From assembly GCA_038363925.1 (NCBI GenBank), contig JAQQWL010000007.1, positions 372,001 through 436,000 on the forward strand: DNA of 64,000 nt, read 5' to 3'. Position 1 is the first letter of the stretch, and the number at the start of each line of letters is the position of its first letter. The position numbers were made by a program, and so were the translations under genes. The notes under the pieces were generated by a model. It did not search any database. It worked only from the letters and a program-made list of their open reading frames with translations, and was not told the origin of the DNA. This document shows positions 24,205 to 35,423 of the stretch, in pieces. Source of the stretch: Apiospora phragmitis (taxonomy: Eukaryota > Ascomycota > Sordariomycetes > Amphisphaeriales > Apiosporaceae).

Positions 24205-24440
24205 AAGTTTCTTCTTCTTCTTCTTCTTCTCCTTCTTCTCCTTCTTACATATTCTGTCTGGCTATTGGCGCAGGATAGCCCTAGTTTATACGTATGCTCA
24301 GATGCACTACTGCTATAGTAGTCAGGAGTACCGGGCTTAACATATTCAGGCTCCTCACGATCCCAAGGTTCCTCTGTCTGTCACGACGCCGACACCAGCA
24401 CACTCTAGCCAACTGAGCCAGGCCGCCCCAACCGGGCAAA
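24205..24440 (-). mobile_element. Possible tRNA-derived SINE-like element with GAA tail
   Basis: On the minus strand the segment starts (about 24436) with a tRNA-like head containing a perfect pol III A box (TGGCTCAGTTGG, 24409-24420) followed by CTAGAGTG, as in D-arms. A possible degraded B-box region (GGGATCGTGAGG) lies about 57 bases on. A unique body follows, and the element ends in a GAA/GGA simple-repeat tail (24209-24246 on the plus strand as CTT/CTC). No folded tRNA with an intact T-arm can be made, so it is not a functional tRNA. No convincing target duplication. Single copy in this window, hence tentative. Confidence 0.33.
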
Positions 24441-25992
24441 AGGTCTACATTGCCAAGCCAGCGTCTTGGATGTCTACTGGAGCTTATGACCGATGACTTA
24501 CACTGCCATGAACGCTTGAATTCCTACTACCAGTACCAGTAGGCTCAAAAAAACTAGAGTAGCCGGTTCCAGGCTAAGAAAAGGCGATGGGATCACTAGC
24601 GATCAGTGGAATATATGGCGGTAATAATATTATCGTATGTAAATATCCGGAGTTATTCCCGTAGTAAATTTTTCAGGTTCTCATTGTCTTACACCCTGGT
24701 CTGGGGCGATCTGTGCTACTGCGAGGTGCACCGTTACCGACAGCTGGTGTGCTGGTCGTAGGTTGTCTTACTGGCCACATCCATGCATTGCGGTTCCTAT
24801 CGCATACTAGGGCTTACCAGCCGTTCGGGAGGTCAGGCCAATCAACATGCGCCGCTGAAGTGCAAACTCCGTATACCTACCTACATATGCGAGGAGAGGG
24901 GGCGCACAGACAAGTCCACCATCATCGTAGAGACACATCGTAGACGACTGTTTATCTGACTTCAAAGAGTGGCACATGGGATCCAGAATGATGATAATAT
25001 GGGGACAGATACTCCGGCGGTCGGAGTATGTATCGGGCTTTTCTTTTTAAGGGTCGAAACCAACGGATATAAACGACGACTATTAAACCCGCACACCTTA
25101 CTTAAACACCACAAGACATGGATTATTCAGTACCCCTGCCGCCTCGGACCTAGTCCGAAGTGCAGCAAAAGCAAGCCCATGCATGCAATGCGCACCTCGC
25201 ATCCGATCATTGGCAAACATGGACTCGATGGAAATTCCTGATTTTATATTAGTTCCTCGATACAGTTTTGAGGCCTCCCGGATTGATGATGTGCATTCGT
25301 TGCTTCCGTTGATCCGTTTCCGTCATCCGTCGGCCAAGATTACAGGGATATGCTGCTGTCATCGCCGCGGAAATCGGCAAGCCACCCGCGACGGCCCAAA
25401 TGACACAGGGGATCTAGCGGCGCTGGGAATAATCGGGAATGAGACGAACCCCTTCGCGCCACGACAAGTATTGCCTGGCCCCCCCAAGGTTTACTCTCTC
25501 TTTCGGATAAAACTGTCGGTCCTGCTAACCGGATGAACGCTCTCATCTCATGCTAATTCGTTAGTTCATTGGCAGTAACGGGAGAACGACCCCTAGTCTC
25601 CCGCACCACCTTCCGCAGTGACATCTTCTTGGCTCTTGCATCGGATTTCGCTCATCTCAGCGCCAATCTCGCCAATATCACCCCAAGATTCCCCACACCA
25701 TGAGATCCCATGGGTTGGCAGCCTTGGTAGCACACATATTATGGGCATCATCCCGCTCGCTCCACGCACACCTCCGGGGGCCAGCGGCTTTTTCTCTGTG
25801 CTGACAAGTCATCCTCCCCGGAGATGAGTGAGTGTGCGCCAATCACTCACTCACTCGCTCGCCTAGAGTTTCCATCCCCTCCACTCACACGCCAGCCATC
25901 GCCCACATTCCGGACGGGTCGATAAATCTTCTCTTCCTGCGAGCGTCGACAATCTCCGGAACTTCTCAACCTTTTTCTTCCCATCCGATGAT
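24441..25992. other. Gene-free stretch before the MFS gene
   Basis: Short frames only. The last few hundred bases are pyrimidine-rich, likely the MFS promoter and leader. Nothing else recognised. Confidence 0.4.
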
Positions 25993-28049
25993 ATGGAACC
26001 AGTAGACATAAAGCGCGCGTCCTTGTCGTCGCTCGACGAAGGGCAGTGCTTCCCCCCGGTCGGCGGGGTAAAGGGCGACACCGAGACGACCGGCAACCCA
26101 ACCACGGACTTCCCATCCCAATATGCGTCACCAGAAACCTCTGCCCGCGAACTGATGGACCGGCGGCCAAACGGAGACCAAAAAGCACCGCACAGCGGCC
26201 GCCAGAGCACCGAGGAGAGGACGGCGGCACCACCACCGGGCGCCGACACGCTCATCGTCAAGCTCTACCTCACCTTCGACACGGAGCTGCCCGCCATCAA
26301 CAACGCCCCTGCTGCATCTCCAGCAGACCTGCCCCCGGCCCCGGACCTCGCCCCCTACGTGGACCCCCACACGTGGCCCGAGTCGCGCAAGAACGTCATC
26401 CTGCTGCTCTCGTGCGTCGCGACCCTGCTGACGGCCTACGCCGCGGGCGCCTACTCGCCGCCGACGGACCTGATGGCGGCCGAGTTCGGCTGCTCGCGCA
26501 CGGCGGTGCTGGTCGGCATCACGCTCTTCACGACGGGCTTCGCGCTGGCGCCCATGGTGCTGGCGCCGCTGTCCGAGATCCACGGGCGCTACCCCGTCTT
26601 CGTCGCCTGGGCATCGTCTACGTCGCGTTCCAGGCCGCGTGCGGCGCCGTCACGGGCCTCGGCGGCATGCTGGTATCGCGCTTTTTTTGTGGTGTCGGCG
26701 GCAGCGTGTTTAGTACCATGGTCGGCGGCGTCATCGCCGACGTCTGGCACAAGGACCAGCGCAACCGGCCCATGGCCCTCTTCAGCGGCGCCGTTCTCGT
26801 CGGCACGGGGCTCGGGCCGCTTAGCGCCAGCGTCATGGTGTACCGCTGGGGCGGCCCTGACGCCGTGATCACTGGGCCCACGGCCAAGTGGAAGTGGGTG
26901 TTTTGGCACCAGGTCATATTGGACTTCGTCCTGGCTGTCCTTATCGCGGTACTCTTTCATGAGAGCCGGGGATGTGTCTTGTTGCGGAGGAAGGCCAAGA
27001 AGCTCAATGAGTATTACGAGTCGCTCGAGTCGCGGGGTTGTTTCGGTGTATGGATCAAGAGCCCGGCGGACAGAGGCCATCTCGACACAACAACACACCA
27101 AAAGCATACTACGACCAAGTCCCCCCAGGGTGATGCCGAGAAGGGGCTAGTGGCTCAGCCTATGGTCACTGCTCCATACGATGTGCCGCCGAGCGGCGCA
27201 AAGCTGCAGCGCGTCCGCTGGGCTGTCGAGGAGGACGAGCAACACGCCTCTATTGTGCAGATGATGTCGGTATCGCTGCTCCGACCTTTCCACCTCCTCT
27301 TCACGGAGCCCGTCGTCTTCTTCTTCTCGCTCTGGGTCTCCTTCGCCTGGGCGACGCTGTACCTCACCTTCGCGGCCGTCCCGCTGGTCTTCTCGCGGCA
27401 GTACGGCTTCAACACGGAGCAGTCGGGCTACGTCTTCATCGCCATGATCGTCGGGTCCATCCTGGCCACCACCATCGGCGTGACCCAGGAAAACCTGCTG
27501 CGCCATCCCAAGTGGCAGTGCAAGGCCTCCCCGAGCGACGACCACGAAGGGGCCGAAGAAGAAGTAAGGGACGCGGACCCGTCCCGGTTCTGGGCCTTCA
27601 TGCGCCGCCGCTTCCCCGCCGACGCGCCCGAGTCGCGGCTCTACTTCATCTGCGCGAGCTCGATCCTGCTGCCGCTGGGGCTCTACCTCTTCGGCTTCAC
27701 GTCGCACCCGTCGATCCACTGGATGAGCCCGACGGTGGCCATCGGGCTCGCCACCATGGGTATTTATTATATCTACCTGGCCACCTTCAACTACCTGGCC
27801 GACGCGTACCATGACTACGCCTCGTCGGCGCTCGCGGCCCAGTCCTTCTGCCGCAACATCCTCGGCGGCGTGTTCCCGCTCGTCGTCGGGCCCCTGTTCA
27901 CCAACCTCGGCGAGGACGCCGCGGGCGGGCTGCTGGGCGCCATCGCGACGGCCCTCACGGTCGTGCCTTGGGTCCTGGCCTTCCACGGCGAGAAGATACG
28001 CCGGAGGAGCACGTTTGCGGTTTCGCTAGCGCAGCAGCGGTCGTCTTGA
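25993..28049 (+). CDS. MFS transporter (DHA1-type, polyamine/drug group), one frame break
   Basis: ATG 25993 opens about 130 hydrophilic residues, then membrane segments: VILLLSCVATLLTAYAAGAY, then GITLFTTGFALAPMVLAPLS with the MFS loop EIHGRYPVF. At 26609-26611 one G seems missing (TGGGC), after which the frame shifts and continues GIVYVAFQAACGAVTGLGG and GVGGSVFSTMVGGVIADVW, then HKDQRNRPMALFSGAVLVG to the end at 28049. The central loop is long and hydrophilic, and the C-half has about six segments. The arrangement fits a 12-TM H+ antiporter of the fungal DHA1 family with about 685 residues. Substrate unknown. As written, the reading stops early after TM2. Confidence 0.78.
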
Positions 28050-28899
28050 ATTAGCATTTACACGCGTAGTAGGAATAGTTATAGAGCTATTGATAAACTT
28101 GAAGATTTCGCTTGACGCCAAGGCCGAGGCCGTCATACACCTGCATGTGGTGACTGTTCCCAGTGACGAATGGACGATCACTACTGATCCCAGGCGCTGG
28201 TGAGCAGCCTTGTTCCGGACCGGACCCGACACTGCCCATACGCCCGGAACCTAGACGACTTGGTCTTTCCTCGAGAAAGATTCGGAGCTAGGTTGGCCAG
28301 TGGCACTATTTGCGCGGCTTTGGGGCATCATCGTGGCGGAGGAGTGGCCCGTCGTGCTGGCTTGGCGCGCATACCCGCCAAAACGCCCCTGAACCAGCGT
28401 CCTCTTGACGCAGTTGTGATGTTGCAGTGGTGCCCCAAACACCCCAAATACCCGACCATCCCTGGCCATCATTTTATATGTCACATCGGTATACGTAACA
28501 TACGAGTGATTTCCATGGCCGGATAGGCAGCTACCATAGGCAATTACTGATCGTCAGGGGTCTTCGGTAGACGAGGCTTTTCGGCCATGCCACTTTGCAC
28601 GACTGACAGTCTCGCTATAATCTCCCCATCGCGTCGCTTTCACCGACTCACTCTTCCCACGAGACATCGAACGGCCCACCGCGGCCCGCCCCGCGTGGAG
28701 CGTCGTCGGTATTTCTTCCTTCAACCTCGCTCCTCACCACTCTTCTCCCTCATTGCATTACGAGTTGCCCCCAATCTATTGCATATATACGCTATTGATT
28801 ATTCGTAATATCCCTCAATTCATCGTACGTTCCGTTCCGCTTCAGGGATACTAGTCCAAAGCCAGAACAATACTGATACTACTACTTACACAGCAGACC
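28050..28899. other. Intergenic
   Basis: No gene recognised. Pyrimidine-rich sequence and TATATAC at about 28785 could belong to the next gene's promoter. Confidence 0.35.
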
Positions 28900-29455
28900 A
28901 TGGGCCGATCTCAGAACGTGTACTTTGCGTTCGTCGCATTCACGCTATTATTCTTCTTCGGGAAGAGCGCCCCCATCGACCGCCCGCCGGCGTCCACCCT
29001 GGCCTCGAACCTGCAAGTCTCGATCCGCCAGGCGGGCGACCACGCACTGGCCCTCGGCATCACCAACACGGGCGCCGTGCCGCTGACCCTGCTGACCTGG
29101 AACTCGCCGCTGGACCCGCTCGCGGTCCGGCTCGGGCTGGTCGCGTTCACCCCCGACGGCGCCGCGGAGCCGGTCCACATCGATACCGTCCAGGTCCGGC
29201 GGAAGATGCCGCCCGAGCGCGATTCCCTCGTCACCGTCCGGCCGGGGAGAAGAGGGAGAACGTGGTGGAGTTGAGCGAGCCGTTCGTGCCTGGGAGAGGC
29301 TTCGGGGCAAAGAGGTCACGGTGGTGTGCCGGGGCACGTGGATGGGGCCGTGGGATGCGGATGAGTTCGGTATGGAAGATTTGGAGCGTATTGGCTCGAC
29401 TCAGGGGATGCAGTTTGGTGGCTTTGAGGTGGTGCTGGAGTCGGTAGGGCTTTGA
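28900..29455 (+). pseudogene. Small secreted protein resembling the deuterolysin (M35) prodomain, two frame breaks
   Basis: ATG 28900 gives a signal-peptide-like hydrophobic start (FAFVAFTLLFFFG). Then comes sequence resembling the beta-sandwich N-terminal region of M35 proteases (NLQVSIRQAGDHALALGITN, then LTLLTWNSPLDPL). The frame fails at the G4 run 29244-29247 (one base short) and again near 29289-29295. Continuing in the corrected frames gives RENVVELSEPFVP and WERLRGKEVTVVCRGTW, ending at TGA 29453-29455 with GFEVVLESVGL. Total about 185 residues, with no HExxH zinc site and no catalytic domain afterward. Such stand-alone prodomain-like proteins may act as inhibitors or simply be unknown secreted proteins; I infer nothing more. 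Confidence 0.45.
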
Positions 29456-31227
29456 TGGGGATGGGCATGGTTGTATTCATGATCCCGCAACGGGGCCATT
29501 CTCTGCTGATGGGAGTAGACCAAAATTGGAGTATGAACAAGTCGAGGTGGGCGAGGTTGATGGCGATAAACATAGCCAAGTAGTCGTGACAAGGAGAGGC
29601 GGGTATGCGGGTGAAACTAAAGTGATATTACTTAAGAGGTTCATCGCAGTATAAATAGGGGTTAGCTCCTTTTCAAGGCTAGCGTAATATGCTAGTTTAT
29701 ATATATATAATATCGTACCGACATCCTGCTAACTTACCTGCCATGCCATTCCCGGACCTCTTCCGGGACTTCTATATGTAAACCTGTGCGGCGCAACACC
29801 CGCTCACCTGCAGATTCACACGTTCTATGGTGGCGGCCGGCTTAGGCACTCCACCGACCACAGGAGACGACGAGTGGTATCCGAGCACTGACCAACCCGA
29901 ACCACAAAGCCTCGGGGACTTTCCGACACTCTTGGGTGCGAAGACAAAGCTGCTAGACAGCCCTGGTACTACTATGTCACTGCTAAGATATCCGTGTTTA
30001 TTCTTTTCCACTGTCGATCCCAACGTTGCCACGAGGGTGATCCGAGCCGCCATGACGTTTTCATACAGGATGTGGTTTGAAGCAAGCCGGGGTGGTGAGT
30101 TAGGCATGGTGACCAGCCGGAGGTGAAGTTAGATTACAACACCATGTTCAGCCTATTTACTGCCACTGCCGGGGAGGGAGGACGGACCACGTCAAAGCGA
30201 AAATCAACTTCATGGCAGAAAGGGAAAAAGCCCGCTGGGCTCAAGAGAGCTGAGTCAATGAAAATTCATACAAGATTCTGAATCTGATGTGGCATGCCAA
30301 TATCGGCACATCTCCAGGCCATACTGCTGACTGGAAATCGTTCCTCGACAGGGACGCACCACACCTCTGGTCCAGGAGAATTCAAGAGACGACCGTGCTG
30401 CTGCTGGCTGCGATGATTAGCTGCCATATACCCATGTCGGCTCTCCAGTGGGTCCGAGAGAAGTTCGTTGCTGTCATCGCGTCACACGAAGGCAACATGT
30501 TCCTGTGTCTTTTGGCCAAACATACTGCGGGGGCCGATATCGCATCAGGCCCAAGCCATGTACATCGTCGGCCGCCATGTCTCGAAGCGGGCGCACGGTC
30601 AAGATCTCGTGCTGGCTGACGTTGACGACAGCATCGTCCTAGCCGGGTTGGTGCCCGGATTCCTCGGGACCGATCGGACGGAACAGCAGCTCCTGCGCTA
30701 CATGGCTGGTATGGCGAGGCACGGGTACCCGAAGGATGTAGAGGAGATGAGATCTATGGGAAAGCAAGCAAGTGTCGGCAGAGTTGATGGGATTGTCAGC
30801 GTTAGCAAAAACTGGTAGATATAAGATGAGGTGGGCCAGGTAGGCGTAGAATATGTTTATGGTGAAAGTCATGGGGCTAATATCTTACTATATATATCTA
30901 TTTAGTTGGACAGGACAGGGGTGCACCTGGGAGGGGCGACAGCGCTTTCTCGACTACACAAGTTACGACATCTGGCCACCTGTAATGTAAGTATGCGGTG
31001 GCTGGACCACGATGGTTGACTTACGCCTGGAATAAGCAAATATGATCTAGATCGCATGGTGGTATAATTATGAATTATCATTGATAGTACCTCGACTGAG
31101 CGGGGTTCTATATGTTGCGAGTATACTCGCCACTATTCGATCTAGCTTCTCTTGACGTTTCTATTTTCGACAGAGCAGGACAACGGCCAACGGACCGACG
31201 ACCGATTACAGAATCAGCTCACTAGAT
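29456..31227. other. Gene-poor 1.8-kb stretch
   Basis: A plus-strand pair of overlapping frames at 30287-30619 and 30468-30818 (WVREKFVAVIASHEGN; MYIVGRHVSKRAHGQDLVLA) has protein-like composition and could be another decayed gene, but I recognise no family. AT-rich patches occur near 29690-29715 and 30880-30905. Confidence 0.35.
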
Positions 31228-32254
31228 CTAACCAAGGGTCTCCCAGAAGTCGGCACAACCCTGCAAGTCGTCAACGTTCAGCAGATCAACGTTGCCATCC
31301 CACAGGGTGCGCCACACAGCGTTACGCGTGCCGATGGGCCAGTAGGGCAGGTCCCAGTACCGGACCTTGATGCCCTTGGCGTGGGCAGTCTCGACCTGGC
31401 TCTTGAGCAGCGCGGCCTGCGTCTCGTTGAGCGCGCCACCGTTCTTGCGCACGTCGCCGAATTGGGCCGTGAAGGCGGTGCTCGCGATGGGCGTCACCTC
31501 CTTGGTGATGTTGCTGAACTCGGTCCCCAGCGTCGGCAGCGGCCCGTCCCAAAAGTAGTCGCGGGGGGCCACGCCCTGCACCAGGTGCAGCGGCGTGTTG
31601 CCCGTGCCGATGACGGTCACGGGGCCCGGCGTCACGGCCTTGCCGTCGTAGCGGGTCAGGTAGCCCGCGTCGCGCAGGGGCGCGAGGGCCTTGACGACGT
31701 AGGGCCAGGTCTTGGCGCCGTCGGTCTTGAGATCGACCCAGAGGTAGCTGTTGTTTGCATCGGGTCAGCATTAAGTAACATTTTCCCGGGGTTCATCTCT
31801 CGGCTTACAGAGTCTGTCCGGCCACGGTGTCGAAGACGCCGTTCTTGGTGGGGCCGTCGGTCACAAAGGGGCTGTCGGGGTTCTGGCGGCGCAGGACCTC
31901 GAGGATGGGCTGGACGTAGAGGGCGTCAAAGGTGCGCTCCCGGGTCAGCGCGCTCTGCTCGTGGCCGACGTGCAGGGTGTCGTTGTACAGCCAGACGTCG
32001 GCCTCGGTGCTCACGGCGCCGGCGGCCAGGGCGCTCCAGAAGGGCCGCGGGCGCCAGTAGTCGTTGTGGCTGTGGAAGGCCTTGGGCATGATGCCCTGGG
32101 TCAGCTGGGTCGGGTAGCGGTACAGCGGGTTGGACGACGCGGCCTGGCCCAGGATGTCGCCCAGGGAGCCCGAGTAGGCCATCTCGGGCTGCTGGGCGGC
32201 CGAGGAGGCGGATGTGGCGGCAAGCAGGCCGACGGCGGCGAGTTGAGAACGCAT
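31228..32254 (-). CDS. AIM6 family protein (PLC-like phosphodiesterase fold)
   Basis: Two exons on minus: 32254-31809 and 31747-31228, intron 31808-31748 (GTAAGC...AACAG). About 321 residues. Signal peptide (QLAAVGLLAATSASSA) then the family's conserved stretches: AFHSHNDYWRPRPFWSALAA, VSTEADVWLYNDTLHVGHE, LYLWVDLKTDGAKTW and IGTGNTP, and a C-terminal YWDLPYWPIGTRNAVWRTL. These match the 'Altered inheritance of mitochondria protein 6' group, which has a TIM-barrel phosphodiesterase fold (His and Asp/Glu of HNDY and EADVW). The biochemical role is not settled; a secreted or vacuolar form is suggested by the signal peptide. Frames are intact. Confidence 0.82.
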
Positions 32255-33158
32255 GATGACCACCAAGTACGTAGCCAGACTGTTGACGAGGTCGTAGAGA
32301 AGGGACAGCTGCATTCTCTGCTTAAATAGTAGAAGACGGAATTTGCAAGGCACAGTCAAATTGGCTTTCCACCGGGATCCATGGATGAGGGAGTGGTGTG
32401 CAGCGCAGGGGCAGTGGTTCGACGGCGGTAGCCAATGGGCGTGGGCACGTGCGACCACGCCGGGAATTAGCAATGACATCAACCCCGCGGTATCCTTGCA
32501 CGCCCCTTCTTGGCATCAAATCCATCCACCGGCGAGACAACTTGATTATCGTATACTTAAATCCCGAACCCGCGTGACTTTCAGTTAGATAATGAAGTGT
32601 CATCGCTGGCTTTGTATTGTACTTAGTCAGCATTATCTTGGCTGTTGTTGGTCGTCTGCTGCCCCCGGGGGGAGTCTCTTGTTGAGTATACTCGACTAGG
32701 CACCGTACTATAATTACCATCACCATGAGATATCAGTGCCTCACAAGGCCATTCCTCATTTCTCCTTTGTGTTTTATGAAGTTGTATTGGCTGTTGAACC
32801 AAGCAGTCCTGGGCCGGAATGCGGATCTGAGACTATTCTTTGTTACTGCTCACATCCTATGGCTTTACCGGATCCGTCGAGTTCAGGAGAACTCACAGTA
32901 CTAACAGTAACAAAGAGCTCTGCTGGAAGCACGCATGTACCGCAACAATGACAGCACTCCTGCCCAAGGCAAAGGATCGTACAGTTGAAGCCCCAGGCGG
33001 TCTTCCAGGCCCTTCTCTTCCCTTTTCCCAAGGCTTGAATTACTACCCTTGCTGTCTAAAGCAACAAACACCCAAATATATATAACAACTGCGTGTCGAT
33101 ACACTTGGTGGTAAGCAAATCCCTCCCTCGATTACCAAAACTTACAAAATCCATCAAG
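32255..33158. other. Divergent promoter region of AIM6 and the 33.2-kb gene
   Basis: No gene recognised. A TATATATA at about 33077-33084 lies about 75 bp before the ATG at 33159. Confidence 0.35.
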
Positions 33159-34527
33159 ATGGGCAAATCGGCCAAAGTACACTCCGACGACCCAGGCGTC
33201 CACGCAGAGCGCGATGACCTCTACGAAAGAGCCCTCACCGGCCTGAACAGCCTGCAAAAGGCCAGCCACACCCCCGTCAACCGCTGCGCCATGGATGTAG
33301 TCATCGACACGCTGAAGAAGAGCCTGCCCAAGGCGGTCCGCAGCCAGGTGTACTGCGCCCCCGACAGCCGGTCCGGCCTCTGGAGCGACGACGAGGCGAA
33401 ACACGAAGCCGCCATGGCCAAGATGGCGGCCATCGCCAAGGGCGAGCTCCAGCCGGTCGACGACTTCCAAGGTCTTCCTCCTGGCCATCGCCAAGGTCCC
33501 GCACGTCATCTGGCCGCTCTGGGTCGACGACGAGTTCAGCTCGCACTGGGTCGTGCTGTACTGGCACAGCACCCCCGTGCCCAAGGCGCAAGAGGTGTTC
33601 CCGCATATCCAGGAGGTCCGCCTCTTCGACCCGGCCATGGACTACGGCTACGTCACGAGCGCGCACAAGGAGAACTACCGGCGCCGCGAGCGCATCACAC
33701 ACGCCTTCGCCCGCTTCCTCGGCTTCTTCCTGCCCATCTACGCGACCGACGGCGTCGCCTCGCTGCGGTGGCGCCGCAAGGGCAAGGGGCAGACGACGGC
33801 CAACGGGCTGCTGCGCGGCTTCCACGCCCACTTCGACGACTGCGTGGAGCCGGAGGAGCGGGCTTCGGAGGGGAACGTTTTCCGCCACAACGCGACGGGC
33901 GAGCGCTGCTACAGCTTCATCAAGCAGCTGCTGGCGGGAATCGTCGAGCAGGAGACAGCCCTGCCGCGCGACTACTACGAGCCGCACCGCGAGCACCTCG
34001 GCCGGCTCGCCTACGCGGACCCCTACCTCGCGCGCATCGAGATGGCCGGCATCTGCGCCTGGAAGTGCATGGAGGCGCGGGACTTCCAGGCGCGCATCGC
34101 CATCGAGCCGCTGCCCGCCGACCACGACAAGGAGCGGATCTCGGTGCTGACCAAGGGCGGCAAGCGGTACTACCTGGACCCGCAGGCGCTCCAGCGGCCG
34201 GGCCATAAGGAGGCCAAGGTCGTGACGCGGAACGCGCTGCACCGCGCCAGGGAGGAGCGGCTGCGGGCGGACGAGGAGGAGACGGCGCGCCAGGGGGGGC
34301 CGCCGGGCCCGGAAGGCCAGAACGTTCGGCACCGGACAAACTGCATGCATCTCAACCCGGCGGCGACGCCACGTGCAAGTATTCACATGTCCATCTTCCA
34401 GTCGGACCTACCCGCGACGACCAGCATCACGAGAAAGAGATCATCGTCGGTGCTGCCAGAAGGACAAGCCCACGCAAAGAAAGCCAGAGTAGGCCCTCCT
34501 CCTCTTTCGGGGCACGCCGTCCACTAG
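33159..34527 (+). CDS. Hypothetical protein with weak Ulp1-like features, one frame break
   Basis: ATG 33159 opens about 103 residues (helical, Lys/Ala-rich, ending ELQPVDDF). One extra C at 33467-33468 moves the frame, after which VFLLAIAKVPHVIWPLWVDD and HWVVLYWHS continue to TAG at 34527. The whole protein would be about 455 residues, with a Lys/Arg-rich C-terminus (KRSSSV...KKARV) that could be a nuclear localisation signal. The His-Trp after a hydrophobic strand followed by VRLFDPAMD is reminiscent of C48 (Ulp1/SENP) proteases (HW...D), but no clear catalytic Gln-Cys is seen. I do not recognise the family with confidence. Confidence 0.5.
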
Positions 34528-35423
34528 TACTAGGTATGCTGTTCCATCGGGGCAGGTGACCGGGACTGCAGCAGCAGCTGGGAAAATCGCTCACGCAAAG
34601 GCGCGTGATCCCCGAAGCCTACGCGAATGAACCTGGGATTTCGCTTACGGCTGCTGATGAGAGAGTGCAGGCTAGAAGACGACGCGTCCGATACAACCAA
34701 CTGGATCCAGTCCAACGGTGCGATATGAAGGACAATCGTGCAGTCCCGAGCTATTGGACAGGAACAAGGATGGAAATGCTCGACTTGAGAAGACCTGCTT
34801 TAGTCCAGCTTTCCTAGGCTGCATATAAGTAATTAATAGACATGTTTGATTGTGATGCTCCTGGTCAGCCAAAAAAGTGACGCACAGCACAGCATGTTCA
34901 CATAACATAGGACTCACTGTAACAGTATGTCACGAGGGAATCACAGTCATGACTAGCGGTCAAGAAGACGTGCCAGAGGTGAGAAAAGCATATACAGAAT
35001 GTGCATTGCCCTTTTCCTCGAGGAAGCCAATGTAAAGTGGCCATAATAGCCAGAAAACTAAATACGGGAAATGGTATCATCTGCTCCTTTGCCCATTGCA
35101 TTGCTCTCTGATTGTTCGATTCGCTGCCACTCCCCAAACGCAGGGAACGAGTCTTTCCAAAACACCACAAGAAAACGAAAAAGCATTCGCAATATACCCT
35201 GTGTAGCCAGTACAAAACTCAGTAAAAAGTATGGACAAGCAATGCGCCCGTCGAATAGCCCCAGTGCCAAGGTAGCCCAGTCGGCAACGACTTCACCACC
35301 TAACCGCTGACCTGCCGAGAGGGACCTGGAGAACCCGAGCAAGTAATGTGTCTGCAATATGGTCATCGCCAAGCATCACTTGCTCCATGAAATAGGTCTC
35401 GCCGAGTGATAAGCTGTACCTCA
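34528..35423. other. Intergenic between converging genes
   Basis: No gene, RNA or repeat recognised; 3' regions of the unknown protein and Cet1. Confidence 0.4.

Noticed and set aside
24361..24440. Functional tRNA gene on minus strand
   Set aside because: A box is good but no T-arm or acceptor stem pairing can be drawn; better explained as a tRNA-derived fragment.
27147..27986. 279-codon minus-strand frame over the MFS gene
   Set aside because: Arg/Glu/Gly-rich shadow opposite membrane segments.
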